From contig DAOQAY010000026.1 in the NCBI GenBank assembly GCA_035354435.1, positions 1 through 26,505 of the forward strand: DNA of 26,505 nucleotides. The letters run 5' to 3'. This document shows positions 7,865 to 15,353 of this stretch, piece by piece. The DNA comes from JAKLDO01 sp035354435. GTDB lineage: Bacteria; UBP6; UBA1177. Position numbers and translations under genes: made by a program. Numbering within the stretch: position 1 is the first letter of the stretch; each line of letters starts with the position of its first letter. The notes under the pieces are model-generated. The model did not search any database. It was not told the DNA's origin and was given only the letters and a program-made list of their open reading frames with translations.

Positions 7865-8140
7865 ATGGAGTTTTTATGGAATGAAGATAAGAACAGATCC
7901 TTGAAAGAAGATCGTGGAATAAGTTTTGATGAAATTGTCAGGATTATTCAATCTGGCGGATTGGTTGCAGATGTGCCGCATCCGGATAAGTTAAAATATC
8001 CGGAACAGAGAGTGATGTATGTTGATGTGAGCGGATACATTTATATTGTTCCTTATGTTCGGGACGGGGAGAATTTGTTTTTGAAGACGATATATCCAAG
8101 CAGAAAAGCGACAAAAGAAATAAAATGGAGAGCAAAATGA
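7865..8140 (+). CDS. brnT: BrnT-family toxin (predicted ribonuclease)
   Basis: A 91-residue protein beginning MEFLWNEDKN, matching the BrnT opening (F-x-W-D/N-x-x-K-N) followed by the family's GISFDEIV segment, a central aromatic strand (YIYIVPYV, about 60-67) and the C-terminal PSRKATKEI motif, where the Arg-Lys pair belongs to the RelE-like active surface of known BrnT toxins. BrnT cleaves RNA and is neutralised by the downstream BrnA. Start chosen at 7865, five bases after GGGGTG; the in-frame ATG at 7853 lies inside the -10 hexamer and cannot be used from that promoter. The ATGA overlap with the next gene is the usual toxin-first arrangement. It sits between phoR and pstS, neither of which it resembles in function, so it looks inserted. 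Confidence 0.75.
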   Translation: MEFLWNEDKNRSLKEDRGISFDEIVRIIQSGGLVADVPHPDKLKYPEQRVMYVDVSGYIYIVPYVRDGENLFLKTIYPSRKATKEIKWRAK

Positions 8141-8421
8141 GTAAAAAAAATGGTTTGACCCCGGAAGAAAAAGCTGAAAAAGAAGAATTGTTAAGTCTTC
8201 TTGATTCCGGAGTTCCAAAAATATCGGATAACAGGAAACTTGAACTTGAAAAAGCGGCACAGAAAACAATTGCAAGAACCAAGCCTGTGAGTATCCGTCT
8301 GCCGGTAAAGGAACTTGCCGAAATTCAGGAAAGAGCAGAAGAAATAGGAGTTCCTTATCAGACACTTATAAACATTCTTATCAAACAGTATCTGCAAGGT
8401 AAAATCCAACTTACCCTCTGA
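8137..8421 (+). CDS. brnA: BrnA/CopG-type antitoxin
   Basis: A 94-residue protein with a charged, probably flexible N-terminal toxin-binding half and a C-terminal ribbon-helix-helix-like region: PVSIRLPVKELAEIQERA, then GVPYQTLINILIKQYLQG. The phrase [I/V]PYQTLI is characteristic of antitoxins paired with BrnT-like toxins. It would bind the toxin and repress the shared promoter, where a GTATATAC palindrome is visible. Start chosen at 8137: the ATG overlaps the toxin TGA and GGAG lies 6 bases upstream, whereas the ATG at 8125 has its ribosome site inside the frame. Confidence 0.75.
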   Translation: MSKKNGLTPEEKAEKEELLSLLDSGVPKISDNRKLELEKAAQKTIARTKPVSIRLPVKELAEIQERAEEIGVPYQTLINILIKQYLQGKIQLTL

Positions 8422-8472
8422 GCAGTAAGGACACAATAAATCTCGCCCCTGCGGAAAAACGAAAATAATTCC

Positions 8473-8511
8473 CTAACAGATTCTTAACACAGAGTTCACG
8501 CTGATTTCATA
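8473..8511 (+). promoter_or_regulatory. Pho box (four 11-bp-phased hexamers) upstream of pstS
   Basis: CTAACA (8473), TTAACA (8484), TTCACG (8495) and TTCATA (8506), each 11 bp apart with 5-bp spacers: the same design as the array before the porin. A -10-like TGTAAT (8519-8524) starts 13 bp after the last hexamer begins, the geometry expected when a PhoB-type activator replaces the -35. The array ends 73 bp before the chosen pstS start. Confidence 0.85.
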
Positions 8512-8584
8512 AATAAACTGTAATTTTCCGTTGTCGAAAATGGAAAAGTAAGGCTCTTTACAAACTATCGGTATGGAGAAGAAG

Positions 8585-9613
8585 ATGAAAAGATTTGTAG
8601 TTTTAATGCTTGTGTTAATCGGTTTCGGAATGTTGACGGCGGCTGAAACGGTAAATGGTGCGGGTGCAAGTTTTCCTGCTCCGCTTTATATGCGCTGGGC
8701 TTATGATTATCAGAAATTGAACGGAACGAAGATAAATTATCAGTCTGTCGGTTCAGGTGCAGGAATTGCTCAAATAAAGGCGAGTACTGTTGATTTCGGT
8801 GCAAGTGATGCTCCAATGACAAAAGATGAGCTTGATAAAGAAGGTCTTACTCAGTTTCCGATGATAGTGGGCGGAGTTGTTCCTGTTGTAAATCTTAAAG
8901 GAGTTACAGCCGGTTCAATGAAACTTAGCGGTTCAGTTCTTGCAGAAATTTTCATGGGTAAAATAACTGCCTGGAACGATCCGAAGATTGCTGCTGAAAA
9001 TAGCGGAATAACTCTTCCTGATACAAAAATAATAGTTGTTCACCGTGCAGACGGTTCAGGAACGACATGGATATTCACTAACTATCTTGCGGCAGTGTCA
9101 CCAGAATGGAAAAGCAGTATCGGCGCTTCAAAAGAAGTAAAATGGCCTGCAGGAGTGGGCGGAAAGGGCAATGAGGGCGTTGCTGCAAATGTCCGTCAGA
9201 TGAACGGTTCAATCGGTTATGTTGAATATGCCTATGCCAAGACAAACAAAATGAATTCAGTTCAGCTTAAAAACAAAGAAGGCGTTTATGTTAATCCATC
9301 ATTAAATACTTTTCAGGCGGCTGCGGCTAATGCAGACTGGAAAAATGCTCCGGCTTTTGCGATGATACTTGTCGATCAGCCCGGGCGTGACAGCTGGCCT
9401 ATAACCGGAGCAAGTTACATAATTATTCATAAGAATCAGGCTGCTGCGGCAAAAATAAACACAATGCTCACATTCTTCAACTGGTGCTTCAATAACGGTG
9501 CGGCATCGGCCTCTGCCCTTGACTATGTTCCGCTTACAAAAAATATCACTGACCTTATCAATACTTCATGGAAAAACAGTGTAAAAGTTAATAATCAGCA
9601 GGTATGGAAATAG
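8585..9613 (+). CDS. pstS: Phosphate-binding periplasmic protein PstS
   Basis: Solute receptor of the high-affinity phosphate ABC transporter. The 342 residues begin with a signal peptide (MKRFVVLMLVLIGFGMLTAA, cleavage probably before ETVNG) with no lipobox, so the protein should be soluble in the periplasm. Phosphate-ligand segments are all present: GAGASFPAP (25-33), SVGSGAG (54-60), FGASDAPM (71-78) and HRADGSGTT (153-161). Start chosen at 8585, six bases after GGAG; the ATG at 8573 would place that GGAG inside the gene and add four residues. It is the first gene of a compact operon with pstC only 3 bp away, and it has its own Pho box. Confidence 0.96.
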   Translation: MKRFVVLMLVLIGFGMLTAAETVNGAGASFPAPLYMRWAYDYQKLNGTKINYQSVGSGAGIAQIKASTVDFGASDAPMTKDELDKEGLTQFPMIVGGVVPVVNLKGVTAGSMKLSGSVLAEIFMGKITAWNDPKIAAENSGITLPDTKIIVVHRADGSGTTWIFTNYLAAVSPEWKSSIGASKEVKWPAGVGGKGNEGVAANVRQMNGSIGYVEYAYAKTNKMNSVQLKNKEGVYVNPSLNTFQAAAANADWKNAPAFAMILVDQPGRDSWPITGASYIIIHKNQAAAAKINTMLTFFNWCFNNGAASASALDYVPLTKNITDLINTSWKNSVKVNNQQVWK

Positions 9614-9616
9614 AAA

Positions 9617-10573
9617 ATGGTCCGTTCTAAGCACTCGAAACACAGGCTTGCAGATTCCTTTTTTGTCAATTCTACAGCTGTCACTGCATTTCTTGTTCTG
9701 CTTGTCATGTCCGGTATGATCGTCATGCTTGCATGGAATTCCCGTATTGCCTTAAAAACATTCGGATTTTCATTTTTTACAAGCTCAGACTGGAATCCGG
9801 CGATGAACACATTCGGAGCGTTCAGCAGTATTTACGGAACGATCGTTTCAACTGTTCTTGCTCTGGTTGTTGCAGTTCCGATGAGTGTCATGATAGCACT
9901 TTTTCTTGTTGAATTTGCACCAAAGTCTGTCAGCACTGTTGTTGGAGGAGCTATAGAACTTCTCGCTGCCGTTCCAAGTATAATTTACGGAATGTGGGGA
10001 ATGTTCGTTCTTGCTCCTATTATGTCAGAACATATTCAGCCGTTCCTTGCAGATAAGATGAATCTGGCAGGTATTCCCGTCTTTGGAAAACTGTTCCAGG
10101 GTCCTCCGATGGGAATAGGTATGCTGACAGCTGGAATCATTCTTGCGATCATGGTTCTTCCTTACATTTCTATGGTTATGCGGGATGTTTTCATGATGGT
10201 TCCATCGGTAATTAAGGAATCAGCCTACGGAATGGGTTCAACGACTTGGGAAGTTACTCATAAAATCACTTTGCGTTACGGAATTCAGGGTGTAATAGGT
10301 GCAGTATTTCTCGGTCTGGGCAGGGCGATAGGCGAAACAATGGCAGTAACATTTGTTATCGGTAACGCTCACCAGATCAGCAGTTCTCTTTATGCTCCCG
10401 GAACTTCGATTGCTTCAACTATTGCAAATGAATTCGGTGAAGCGACAGATCCGGTCTATATGCATTCACTTATTCTGCTCGGGCTGACACTTCTTGTAAT
10501 GACGCTTGTAATTCAGATCTTTGCACAGCTCTGGATGAGATATATTAAAAAGAAAATGGGAGCAGGTCTATGA
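9617..10573 (+). CDS. pstC: Phosphate ABC transporter permease PstC
   Basis: Inner-membrane subunit of 318 residues that forms the phosphate channel with PstA. It has about six hydrophobic helices and a large loop (about 130-165) usual for PstC. The EAA loop that contacts PstB is ESAYGMGSTTWEVTHKI (201-217), followed by LGLGRAIGETMAV (232-244), both diagnostic. The final four bases overlap pstA (ATGA), which implies coupled, equimolar synthesis. Confidence 0.95.
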   Translation: MVRSKHSKHRLADSFFVNSTAVTAFLVLLVMSGMIVMLAWNSRIALKTFGFSFFTSSDWNPAMNTFGAFSSIYGTIVSTVLALVVAVPMSVMIALFLVEFAPKSVSTVVGGAIELLAAVPSIIYGMWGMFVLAPIMSEHIQPFLADKMNLAGIPVFGKLFQGPPMGIGMLTAGIILAIMVLPYISMVMRDVFMMVPSVIKESAYGMGSTTWEVTHKITLRYGIQGVIGAVFLGLGRAIGETMAVTFVIGNAHQISSSLYAPGTSIASTIANEFGEATDPVYMHSLILLGLTLLVMTLVIQIFAQLWMRYIKKKMGAGL

Positions 10574-11418
10574 TAAGACCGAGTTCTTTTATACGAAGGA
10601 AAACTATTGATATTACTGTAAAAACAGTTGCTTCAATTTCTGCTGTTTCAGGAATTCTTGTGCTGTTATGGATACTCTGGATAGTTTTCCAGAAAGGTTT
10701 CAGTGCATGGAATATTCCGTTTTTTACAGAAGTTCCCACACCTCCGGGAGTTATAGGCGGCGGTCTTGCAAATGCTATAACCGGAACAGTTATCATTTCA
10801 TTGATTGCAACTTTAATAGGTGTTCCGTTCGGGTTGATGACAGGGATATACCTTGCCGAGTTCGGTACTAATACAAGGCTCGGCAAGGCTGTCAGGTTTA
10901 CTATTACCGTAACAATGGGCGTTCCGTCGATCATAGTAGGACTTTTTATTTATACGATCATGGTTCTTCCTTCCGGTCATTTTTCAGCTTATGCCGGAGC
11001 TGCGGCACTTGCCGTCATAATGTTCCCGATAGTTTCAAGAACAACTGAAGATATGCTTTCCCTTGTTCCTAATTCATTGAGAGAAGCGGCTCTTGCAATA
11101 GGAGTGCCGAGATGGAAAGCGACGATTTTTATTGTTATGAAAGCCGCCCGTTCCGGACTTCTTACAGGAATTCTCCTTGCGGTAGCAAGAATAAGCGGCG
11201 AGACGGCACCGATACTTTTTACAGCGATGAACAGTCAGTTCTGGATGAATTCGCTCAATGAACCTGTGGCAAATCTCACGGTGACAATTTATAATTATGC
11301 AATGAGTCCTTATGATGACTGGCAGTCCATTGCGTGGGGTGCGGCACTGCTGATATTGTGTACAGTACTTATTCTTAATATTGGTGCCCGTTTTTTTCTG
11401 AGAGAGGCGAAAAGATGA
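10570..11418 (+). CDS. pstA: Phosphate ABC transporter permease PstA
   Basis: Second channel subunit, 282 residues, six predicted helices. Family landmarks: TPPGVIGGGLANAITGT (57-73), VTMGVPSIIVGLF (114-126), the EAA loop REAALAIGVPRWKATIF (171-187) and VARISGETAPILFT (205-218). Overlaps pstC at the 5' end and pstB at the 3' end by 4 bp each. Nothing unusual. Confidence 0.95.
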   Translation: MIRPSSFIRRKTIDITVKTVASISAVSGILVLLWILWIVFQKGFSAWNIPFFTEVPTPPGVIGGGLANAITGTVIISLIATLIGVPFGLMTGIYLAEFGTNTRLGKAVRFTITVTMGVPSIIVGLFIYTIMVLPSGHFSAYAGAAALAVIMFPIVSRTTEDMLSLVPNSLREAALAIGVPRWKATIFIVMKAARSGLLTGILLAVARISGETAPILFTAMNSQFWMNSLNEPVANLTVTIYNYAMSPYDDWQSIAWGAALLILCTVLILNIGARFFLREAKR

Positions 11419-12179
11419 AATTTGAAAATCCGAAAATTGTTACAAAAGATCTTAACTTTTTCTACGGTGACAATCAGGCGCTTTTTAATAACAACCTTGA
11501 AATAGCGGCAAATACAGTTACTGCGGTTATCGGGCCTTCAGGTTGCGGAAAGTCAACACATTTAAGGACTTACAATAGAATATTTGAACTTTACAAAGAT
11601 CAGAAAGCCGCAGGAGATGTGCTGATTGACGGGAAAAGCATATTCGATCCATCTGTCAATATTCTGGAACTTAGAAGAAAAGTAGGGATGATATTTCAGA
11701 AACCCACACCTTTTCCGATGACTGTTTTTGATAATGTCGCATACGGACTGAAAATGCACTATTCAATATCAAAAAGTGAAATAGAAGAGAGAGTTGAAGC
11801 GGCTTTGAAAAGTGCGGCGCTGTGGGATGAAGTTTCTGATAAGCTCAACAAGCCCGGAAGTGCTCTTTCCGGCGGTCAGCAGCAGAGATTGTGTATTGCA
11901 AGAGCTATTGCAGTTGAACCGGAAATACTTCTCATGGACGAGCCGACAAGCGCAATCGACCCTATTGCAACTCAGAAAATAGAGGAACTTATCGAAAAAC
12001 TGAAAAATAAGTTCAGCATAGTTATTGTAACCCACAATATGCAGCAGGCGGCCCGTATTTCAGATTACACGGCGTTTTTTTATAAAGGTTACATCATCGA
12101 ACACGGTGAAACCACGCAGATTTTTACAAATCCGAAAGAAAAGAAGACAGAGGAATATATTACCGGAAGATTTGGTTAG
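11415..12179 (+). CDS. pstB: Phosphate ABC transporter ATPase PstB
   Basis: Cytoplasmic ATPase, 254 residues, which powers import through PstCA. Walker A GPSGCGKST (40-48), Q-loop Gln95 in GMIFQKPTPFP, signature LSGGQQQR (151-158), Walker B ILLMDEP (171-177) and switch His207 are intact. Minor deviations: the residue after Walker A is His49 where PstB normally has Leu or Phe, and the D-loop reads SAID rather than SALD. Neither removes a catalytic residue. Ends 9 bp before the chosen phoU start. Confidence 0.95.
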   Translation: MKFENPKIVTKDLNFFYGDNQALFNNNLEIAANTVTAVIGPSGCGKSTHLRTYNRIFELYKDQKAAGDVLIDGKSIFDPSVNILELRRKVGMIFQKPTPFPMTVFDNVAYGLKMHYSISKSEIEERVEAALKSAALWDEVSDKLNKPGSALSGGQQQRLCIARAIAVEPEILLMDEPTSAIDPIATQKIEELIEKLKNKFSIVIVTHNMQQAARISDYTAFFYKGYIIEHGETTQIFTNPKEKKTEEYITGRFG

Positions 12180-12188
12180 GAGGGTATG

Positions 12189-12851
12189 ATGATCGAACAG
12201 CAGAAACAGTTTTTGACAAGTCAGTTCCTTGAACTTGCCGGTCATGTTGAAACAGCAATGACCAATGCTTTCAATGCAGTTTTGACAAATGATATCAATC
12301 TTGCAGGAACCGTCGTGAAGAATGATAACACGATAGATACCCGTGAAGTTGTGTTTGAGGAAGAATGCCTGAAAGTGCTTGCACTTTATCAGCCGGTGGC
12401 GGGGGATCTGCGGTTCATTATTGCGCTTTTGAAGATAAATAACGACATGGAAAGGATAGCGGACCTTGCCGGCAATATGGCTTCGAGGGTTGTCGCTCTT
12501 GAAAGTGAAGAAAGACTTCCTATCCCGTTCAATTTTAAGGGGATGTCTGAAACAGTGCAGAATATGCTGAGAAATGTGCTGAATTCATTCATTCATTACG
12601 ATCCCGTTTTTGTCACATCAATATTTGAAGACGAAGCGAGAATTGACACAATGCACCGTACAATGTATCACAACATCAAAGAAGAAATAATGAAAAACCC
12701 CGGTAAGATAAATGTTTATATCAATTACATAAGCTATTCAAGGTATATCGAAAGAATGGCAGATCATATTGTCAACATCGCAGAAGATATTTATTATCTG
12801 ATCGGCGGAAAGATCATCAGACATTCAGATATTTCAAGAAACAGTCAGTAA
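12189..12851 (+). CDS. phoU: Phosphate signalling protein PhoU
   Basis: Peripheral regulator that links PstB to PhoR and restrains phosphate uptake and kinase activity when phosphate is sufficient. About 220 residues form the two three-helix repeats of the family. Each repeat carries its metal/contact motif: LRFIIALLKINNDMERIADLAGN (two parts, about 74-96) and the second-repeat equivalent YSRYIERMADHIVNIAED (about 184-201). Two consecutive ATGs occur at 12186 and 12189. AGGAGGG at 12178-12184 is only 1-2 bases from the first but about 5 from the second, so the second is preferred. Last gene of the pst operon. Confidence 0.93.
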   Translation: MIEQQKQFLTSQFLELAGHVETAMTNAFNAVLTNDINLAGTVVKNDNTIDTREVVFEEECLKVLALYQPVAGDLRFIIALLKINNDMERIADLAGNMASRVVALESEERLPIPFNFKGMSETVQNMLRNVLNSFIHYDPVFVTSIFEDEARIDTMHRTMYHNIKEEIMKNPGKINVYINYISYSRYIERMADHIVNIAEDIYYLIGGKIIRHSDISRNSQ

Positions 12852-12944
12852 ACACTCCGGAAGTCCTTAAATAGCTAATCATAAATAAATGTTTTCCATA
12901 CAGTTTTCTTATTTCATTCTAATTTAAATCTAACAATCGAGGTC

Positions 12945-12987
12945 TAATCTCCGGATTGTAAAAAGGGCAATTCCCTTACGGAGATTA
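12945..12987 (+). promoter_or_regulatory. Nested hairpin in the leader of the beta-helix lipoprotein mRNA
   Basis: A perfect 9-bp inverted repeat, TAATCTCCG (12945-12953) with CGGAGATTA (12979-12987), encloses 25 nt that contain a second hairpin AAGGG/CCCTT (12963-12967 with 12973-12977). No U-run follows, so it is not an intrinsic terminator of the pst operon. It lies 13 bp before the GAGAGGAG ribosome site of the next gene, consistent with a 5'-UTR stability or regulatory element. The fold is seen in the sequence; the role is inferred. Confidence 0.55.
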
Positions 12988-13011
12988 TTAATCAAATGAG
13001 AGGAGAATGAA

Positions 13012-14481
13012 ATGAAGAAGTCGAGTACATTACTTGCCATTCTTTTTGCTGCATTATTATTCACAGTTGTTTCTTGCGGTGACGACGACAAAGGCGACAC
13101 GGGTAACACGGGTAACACGGGCGACACGGGTAACACAGGTGACACAGGCGACACGGGTGACACAGGCGACACGGGTGACACAGGCGACACAGGCGACACA
13201 GAGCCGACTACATGCCCGGAGATAGCCGGAGTGACTGATCTCGGTGAATTTAATGGTAAAGAAGTATGCGAACTCACTGGTACTTTCACAGAAGATCTTA
13301 CACTTTATTCAACAATGATCTATGTGTTGAAAGAATCTGTATCTATCGGTGAAAACAAAGAAGATGCTGCTGCGTCAATTAAAACTGCAACTCTTACGAT
13401 CAAACCAGGAACAAGAATAGAAGGAACTCTCGGGAGGAGTTTTCTTGTAATTAATCGCGGTTCAAAAATTATGGCGGAAGGAACAAAGGAAAACCCCATT
13501 GTTTTTACATCAAATGCCGATGAAGGTTCCCGCAAATCAGGCGACTGGGGTGGAATCCAGCTGAATGGATTTGCTCCGGTTAACTGTGCAGGAGCAGTGA
13601 CACCGTGTCAGCGTCTTGCTGAGACAGGTGTTGAATGGTACGGCGGCGATAAAGCTGATGATAACAGCGGTGTATTAAAATTCGTTCAGATAGAATTTAC
13701 AGGATTTAAAATCAATTCAGAAAAAGAATTTAACGGGCTCACACTTCAGGGTGTAGGTAACAAAACTGTAATTGAGAATATTCATGTCAATCATGGACTT
13801 GATGACGGTATTGAATTTTTCGGCGGAACTGTAAATGTGAAAAGACTTGTTTTAACAGATGCCGATGATGATTGTTTTGACTGGACTTTCGGTTGGAGCG
13901 GAAAAGCTCAGTTCGTAATTTGTGAACAGTCAGAAACAGCAGGAGATAAAGGAATTGAAGCTGACAACAATGATAAGAAAACTGACGATTCCCCCCGTTC
14001 GAATCCTACACTTTCAAATTTCACTTTGATCGGAAAGAACGGAACATCCGGAACAACAGGCGGAGCTATGCTTCGTGAAGGAACATCCGGTCATCTTAAC
14101 AACATGATCTTTACCGGTTTTGTTGCGAACTGCATTGATATCGATCAGGAAGAGACTTTTAACAATGCTCCTGATGCGACTGCTCCGACAAATCTTCAGA
14201 TGGTAAATTCAATTGTCAACTGTACAAAGAATTTTGAAGATGGTGACGAAGATGCAAGTTTTACACAGCCTTTCCTTGTTGAAGACTGGTTCAATAATCA
14301 GGATGGAAATATGGAAGCTGATCCTAAGCTTAACGGCTGGATTCCCAAGAATGACTCTCCGGCACCCGGTGCTGGTGTAAAACCGGCTGACGCTTTCTTT
14401 GAAGCCGTCGATTTTATAGGTGCAATCAAGAACAGCGCAAATGATTGGACCGCAGGCTGGATTTCAACAGTATCAAATTAA
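13012..14481 (+). CDS. Surface beta-helix lipoprotein with a (Gly-Asp/Asn-Thr)12 linker
   Basis: A 489-residue exported protein. Signal peptide and lipobox V19-V20-S21-C22, then GDDDK, a 12-unit G-[D/N]-T tripeptide linker (28-63), and a long domain (about 68-489) of short parallel-strand turns: TLTIKPGTRIEG, SKIMAEGTKENPIVFTS, GDWGGIQLNGFAPVN (177-191), YGG..ADDNSGVLKFVQIEF, GLTLQGVG and DDGIEFFGGTVNVKRLVL. The DWGGIxLNG and FFGGTVN phrases recur in large surface or secreted proteins of Bacteroidetes and deltaproteobacteria that are predicted right-handed beta-helices; their ligands are mostly unknown. GAGAGGAG precedes the ATG. It lies between the pst operon and a TonB operon, separated from the latter by a terminator, so a surface capture or scaffold role for the TonB receptor is a reasonable but untested idea. 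Enzymatic activity cannot be assigned. Confidence 0.85.
   Translation: MKKSSTLLAILFAALLFTVVSCGDDDKGDTGNTGNTGDTGNTGDTGDTGDTGDTGDTGDTGDTEPTTCPEIAGVTDLGEFNGKEVCELTGTFTEDLTLYSTMIYVLKESVSIGENKEDAAASIKTATLTIKPGTRIEGTLGRSFLVINRGSKIMAEGTKENPIVFTSNADEGSRKSGDWGGIQLNGFAPVNCAGAVTPCQRLAETGVEWYGGDKADDNSGVLKFVQIEFTGFKINSEKEFNGLTLQGVGNKTVIENIHVNHGLDDGIEFFGGTVNVKRLVLTDADDDCFDWTFGWSGKAQFVICEQSETAGDKGIEADNNDKKTDDSPRSNPTLSNFTLIGKNGTSGTTGGAMLREGTSGHLNNMIFTGFVANCIDIDQEETFNNAPDATAPTNLQMVNSIVNCTKNFEDGDEDASFTQPFLVEDWFNNQDGNMEADPKLNGWIPKNDSPAPGAGVKPADAFFEAVDFIGAIKNSANDWTAGWISTVSN
13093..13200 (+). repeat. Tandem 9-bp repeat, 12 units, coding Gly-Asp/Asn-Thr
   Basis: Twelve uninterrupted GG[C/T]-[G/A]AC-AC[G/A] units. 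Third positions alternate and vary (GGC/GGT, ACG/ACA), while the amino acids stay G-D-T except for three Asn units (2, 3 and 5). The array lies immediately after the lipidated Cys and forms an acidic flexible spacer. Copy number is likely to vary between strains. Confidence 0.95.
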
Positions 14482-14511
14482 TGTAATGTGCCCCGGGAGG
14501 GGACGGCAAAC

Positions 14512-14542
14512 GGGGTGCGGGAAAGTCCGCATCCCTTTTTTT
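14512..14542 (+). terminator. Intrinsic terminator after the beta-helix lipoprotein
   Basis: GGGGTGCGG (14512-14520) pairs with CCGCATCCC (14527-14535) as a 9-bp stem with one G-U pair, a 6-nt loop (GAAAGT) and a run of seven T (14536-14542). It ends 13 bp before the next start codon, with no clear room for a new promoter, so it probably works as a partial terminator that lowers expression of the TonB operon relative to the lipoprotein. Confidence 0.85.
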
Positions 14543-14555
14543 ATGGAGATGACTT

Positions 14556-15353
14556 GTGTTAAGATTTGAACATTCTTTGATTAAAACGGTTGAGAAGCTA
14601 CTTCTTTATATAATGATTTTGCTGGTTATCCCTGTTCCTTTATATCCTTCTGACTCCACTGAACAGCTTGCAAAAGAACTTATCCGTCTTCGGAGTGAAG
14701 TTGAAGCAAAAAACAGCGAAGTTGAAAATAAAAAACAGGAAATGAAAGCACGGATGAAAACAATTTCACTTCAGAAAACAGAGCTTGAAGCGTCAATCCA
14801 GAGAGAACAGTTAAGGGTGAAACAGCTTGAGCAGACTCTTAACAGGAAAAAAACTTCGATCGCAACTGCCGATTTTGATTCCACAGCGTTAAAAAAACCT
14901 GTTGATGATGCTATAATCGCATTGAAAGCACTGATAATAACACAAATTCCTTTTAAGACAGCAGAAAGAATTAAAGAGCTTGACGAGTTAAAAACCGGAA
15001 TGGACAGCGGACAGATATCTCCTTATTCCGCTGTTGCAAGACTATGGTCTTTTGTTGAAGATGAATTCAGACTTACCAGAGAGAACGGAATATTCAGACA
15101 GACAATAAAAATCGATGGTAAAGAAAAGCTCGCAGATGTTGCAAGGATCGGGACAGTAATGATGTTCTATAAAACTTCTGACGGGGCAGCCGGTTCAGTT
15201 AAAAAAACAGACAGCTCTTTTAAATATGTTCCATTTACCGGCAAAGTGCAGACAGAGCAGGTCCTTATTCTTTTTGATCAATTGAAAAAGCAGATCCGTA
15301 CAGGTTATTTTGAAATTCCGAATGCACTGTGTCCGGTTGGAGGAAACAAATGA
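14556..15353 (+). CDS. DUF3450-like TonB-system accessory protein
   Basis: A 265-residue exported protein: N-terminal hydrophobic signal (about 14-30), a long charged coiled coil (about 35-105) and a C-terminal domain (about 110-260) containing FVEDEFRLTRENGIFRQTI (two parts, 166-184) and ADVARIGTVMMFYKTSDG (193-210), which match the pattern of DUF3450. In Vibrio and Shewanella such genes begin operons with the ExbB-like TtpC, ExbB, ExbD, TonB and a TPR protein, exactly as here; the protein is thought to act in the periplasm with the TonB complex, but its biochemical role is not established. The start is GTG at 14556, seven bases after GGAG; the terminator ends just before. The stop overlaps the next ATG. 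Confidence 0.75.
   Translation: MLRFEHSLIKTVEKLLLYIMILLVIPVPLYPSDSTEQLAKELIRLRSEVEAKNSEVENKKQEMKARMKTISLQKTELEASIQREQLRVKQLEQTLNRKKTSIATADFDSTALKKPVDDAIIALKALIITQIPFKTAERIKELDELKTGMDSGQISPYSAVARLWSFVEDEFRLTRENGIFRQTIKIDGKEKLADVARIGTVMMFYKTSDGAAGSVKKTDSSFKYVPFTGKVQTEQVLILFDQLKKQIRTGYFEIPNALCPVGGNK

Noticed and set aside
11535..11565. PstB inactivation because of His after Walker A and SAID in the D-loop
   Set aside because: All catalytic residues are intact; these are substitutions at non-catalytic positions in an otherwise normal ATPase.
12913..12929. Possible third Pho box before the beta-helix lipoprotein (TTCATT at 12913, TTAAAT at 12924)
   Set aside because: Two hexamers are 11 bp apart, but the flanking positions (12902 and 12935) do not match, and no clear -10 follows. 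Too weak in AT-rich DNA to call, although it would matter for the phosphate hypothesis.
13093..13200. CRISPR-like regular repeats
   Set aside because: Contiguous 9-bp in-frame units with no spacers; coding tandem repeat.
12930..13289. Minus-strand frame of 119 codons with Val-Ser-Pro repeats
   Set aside because: It is the antisense reading of the GDT array inside the lipoprotein gene, with no ribosome site or family resemblance.
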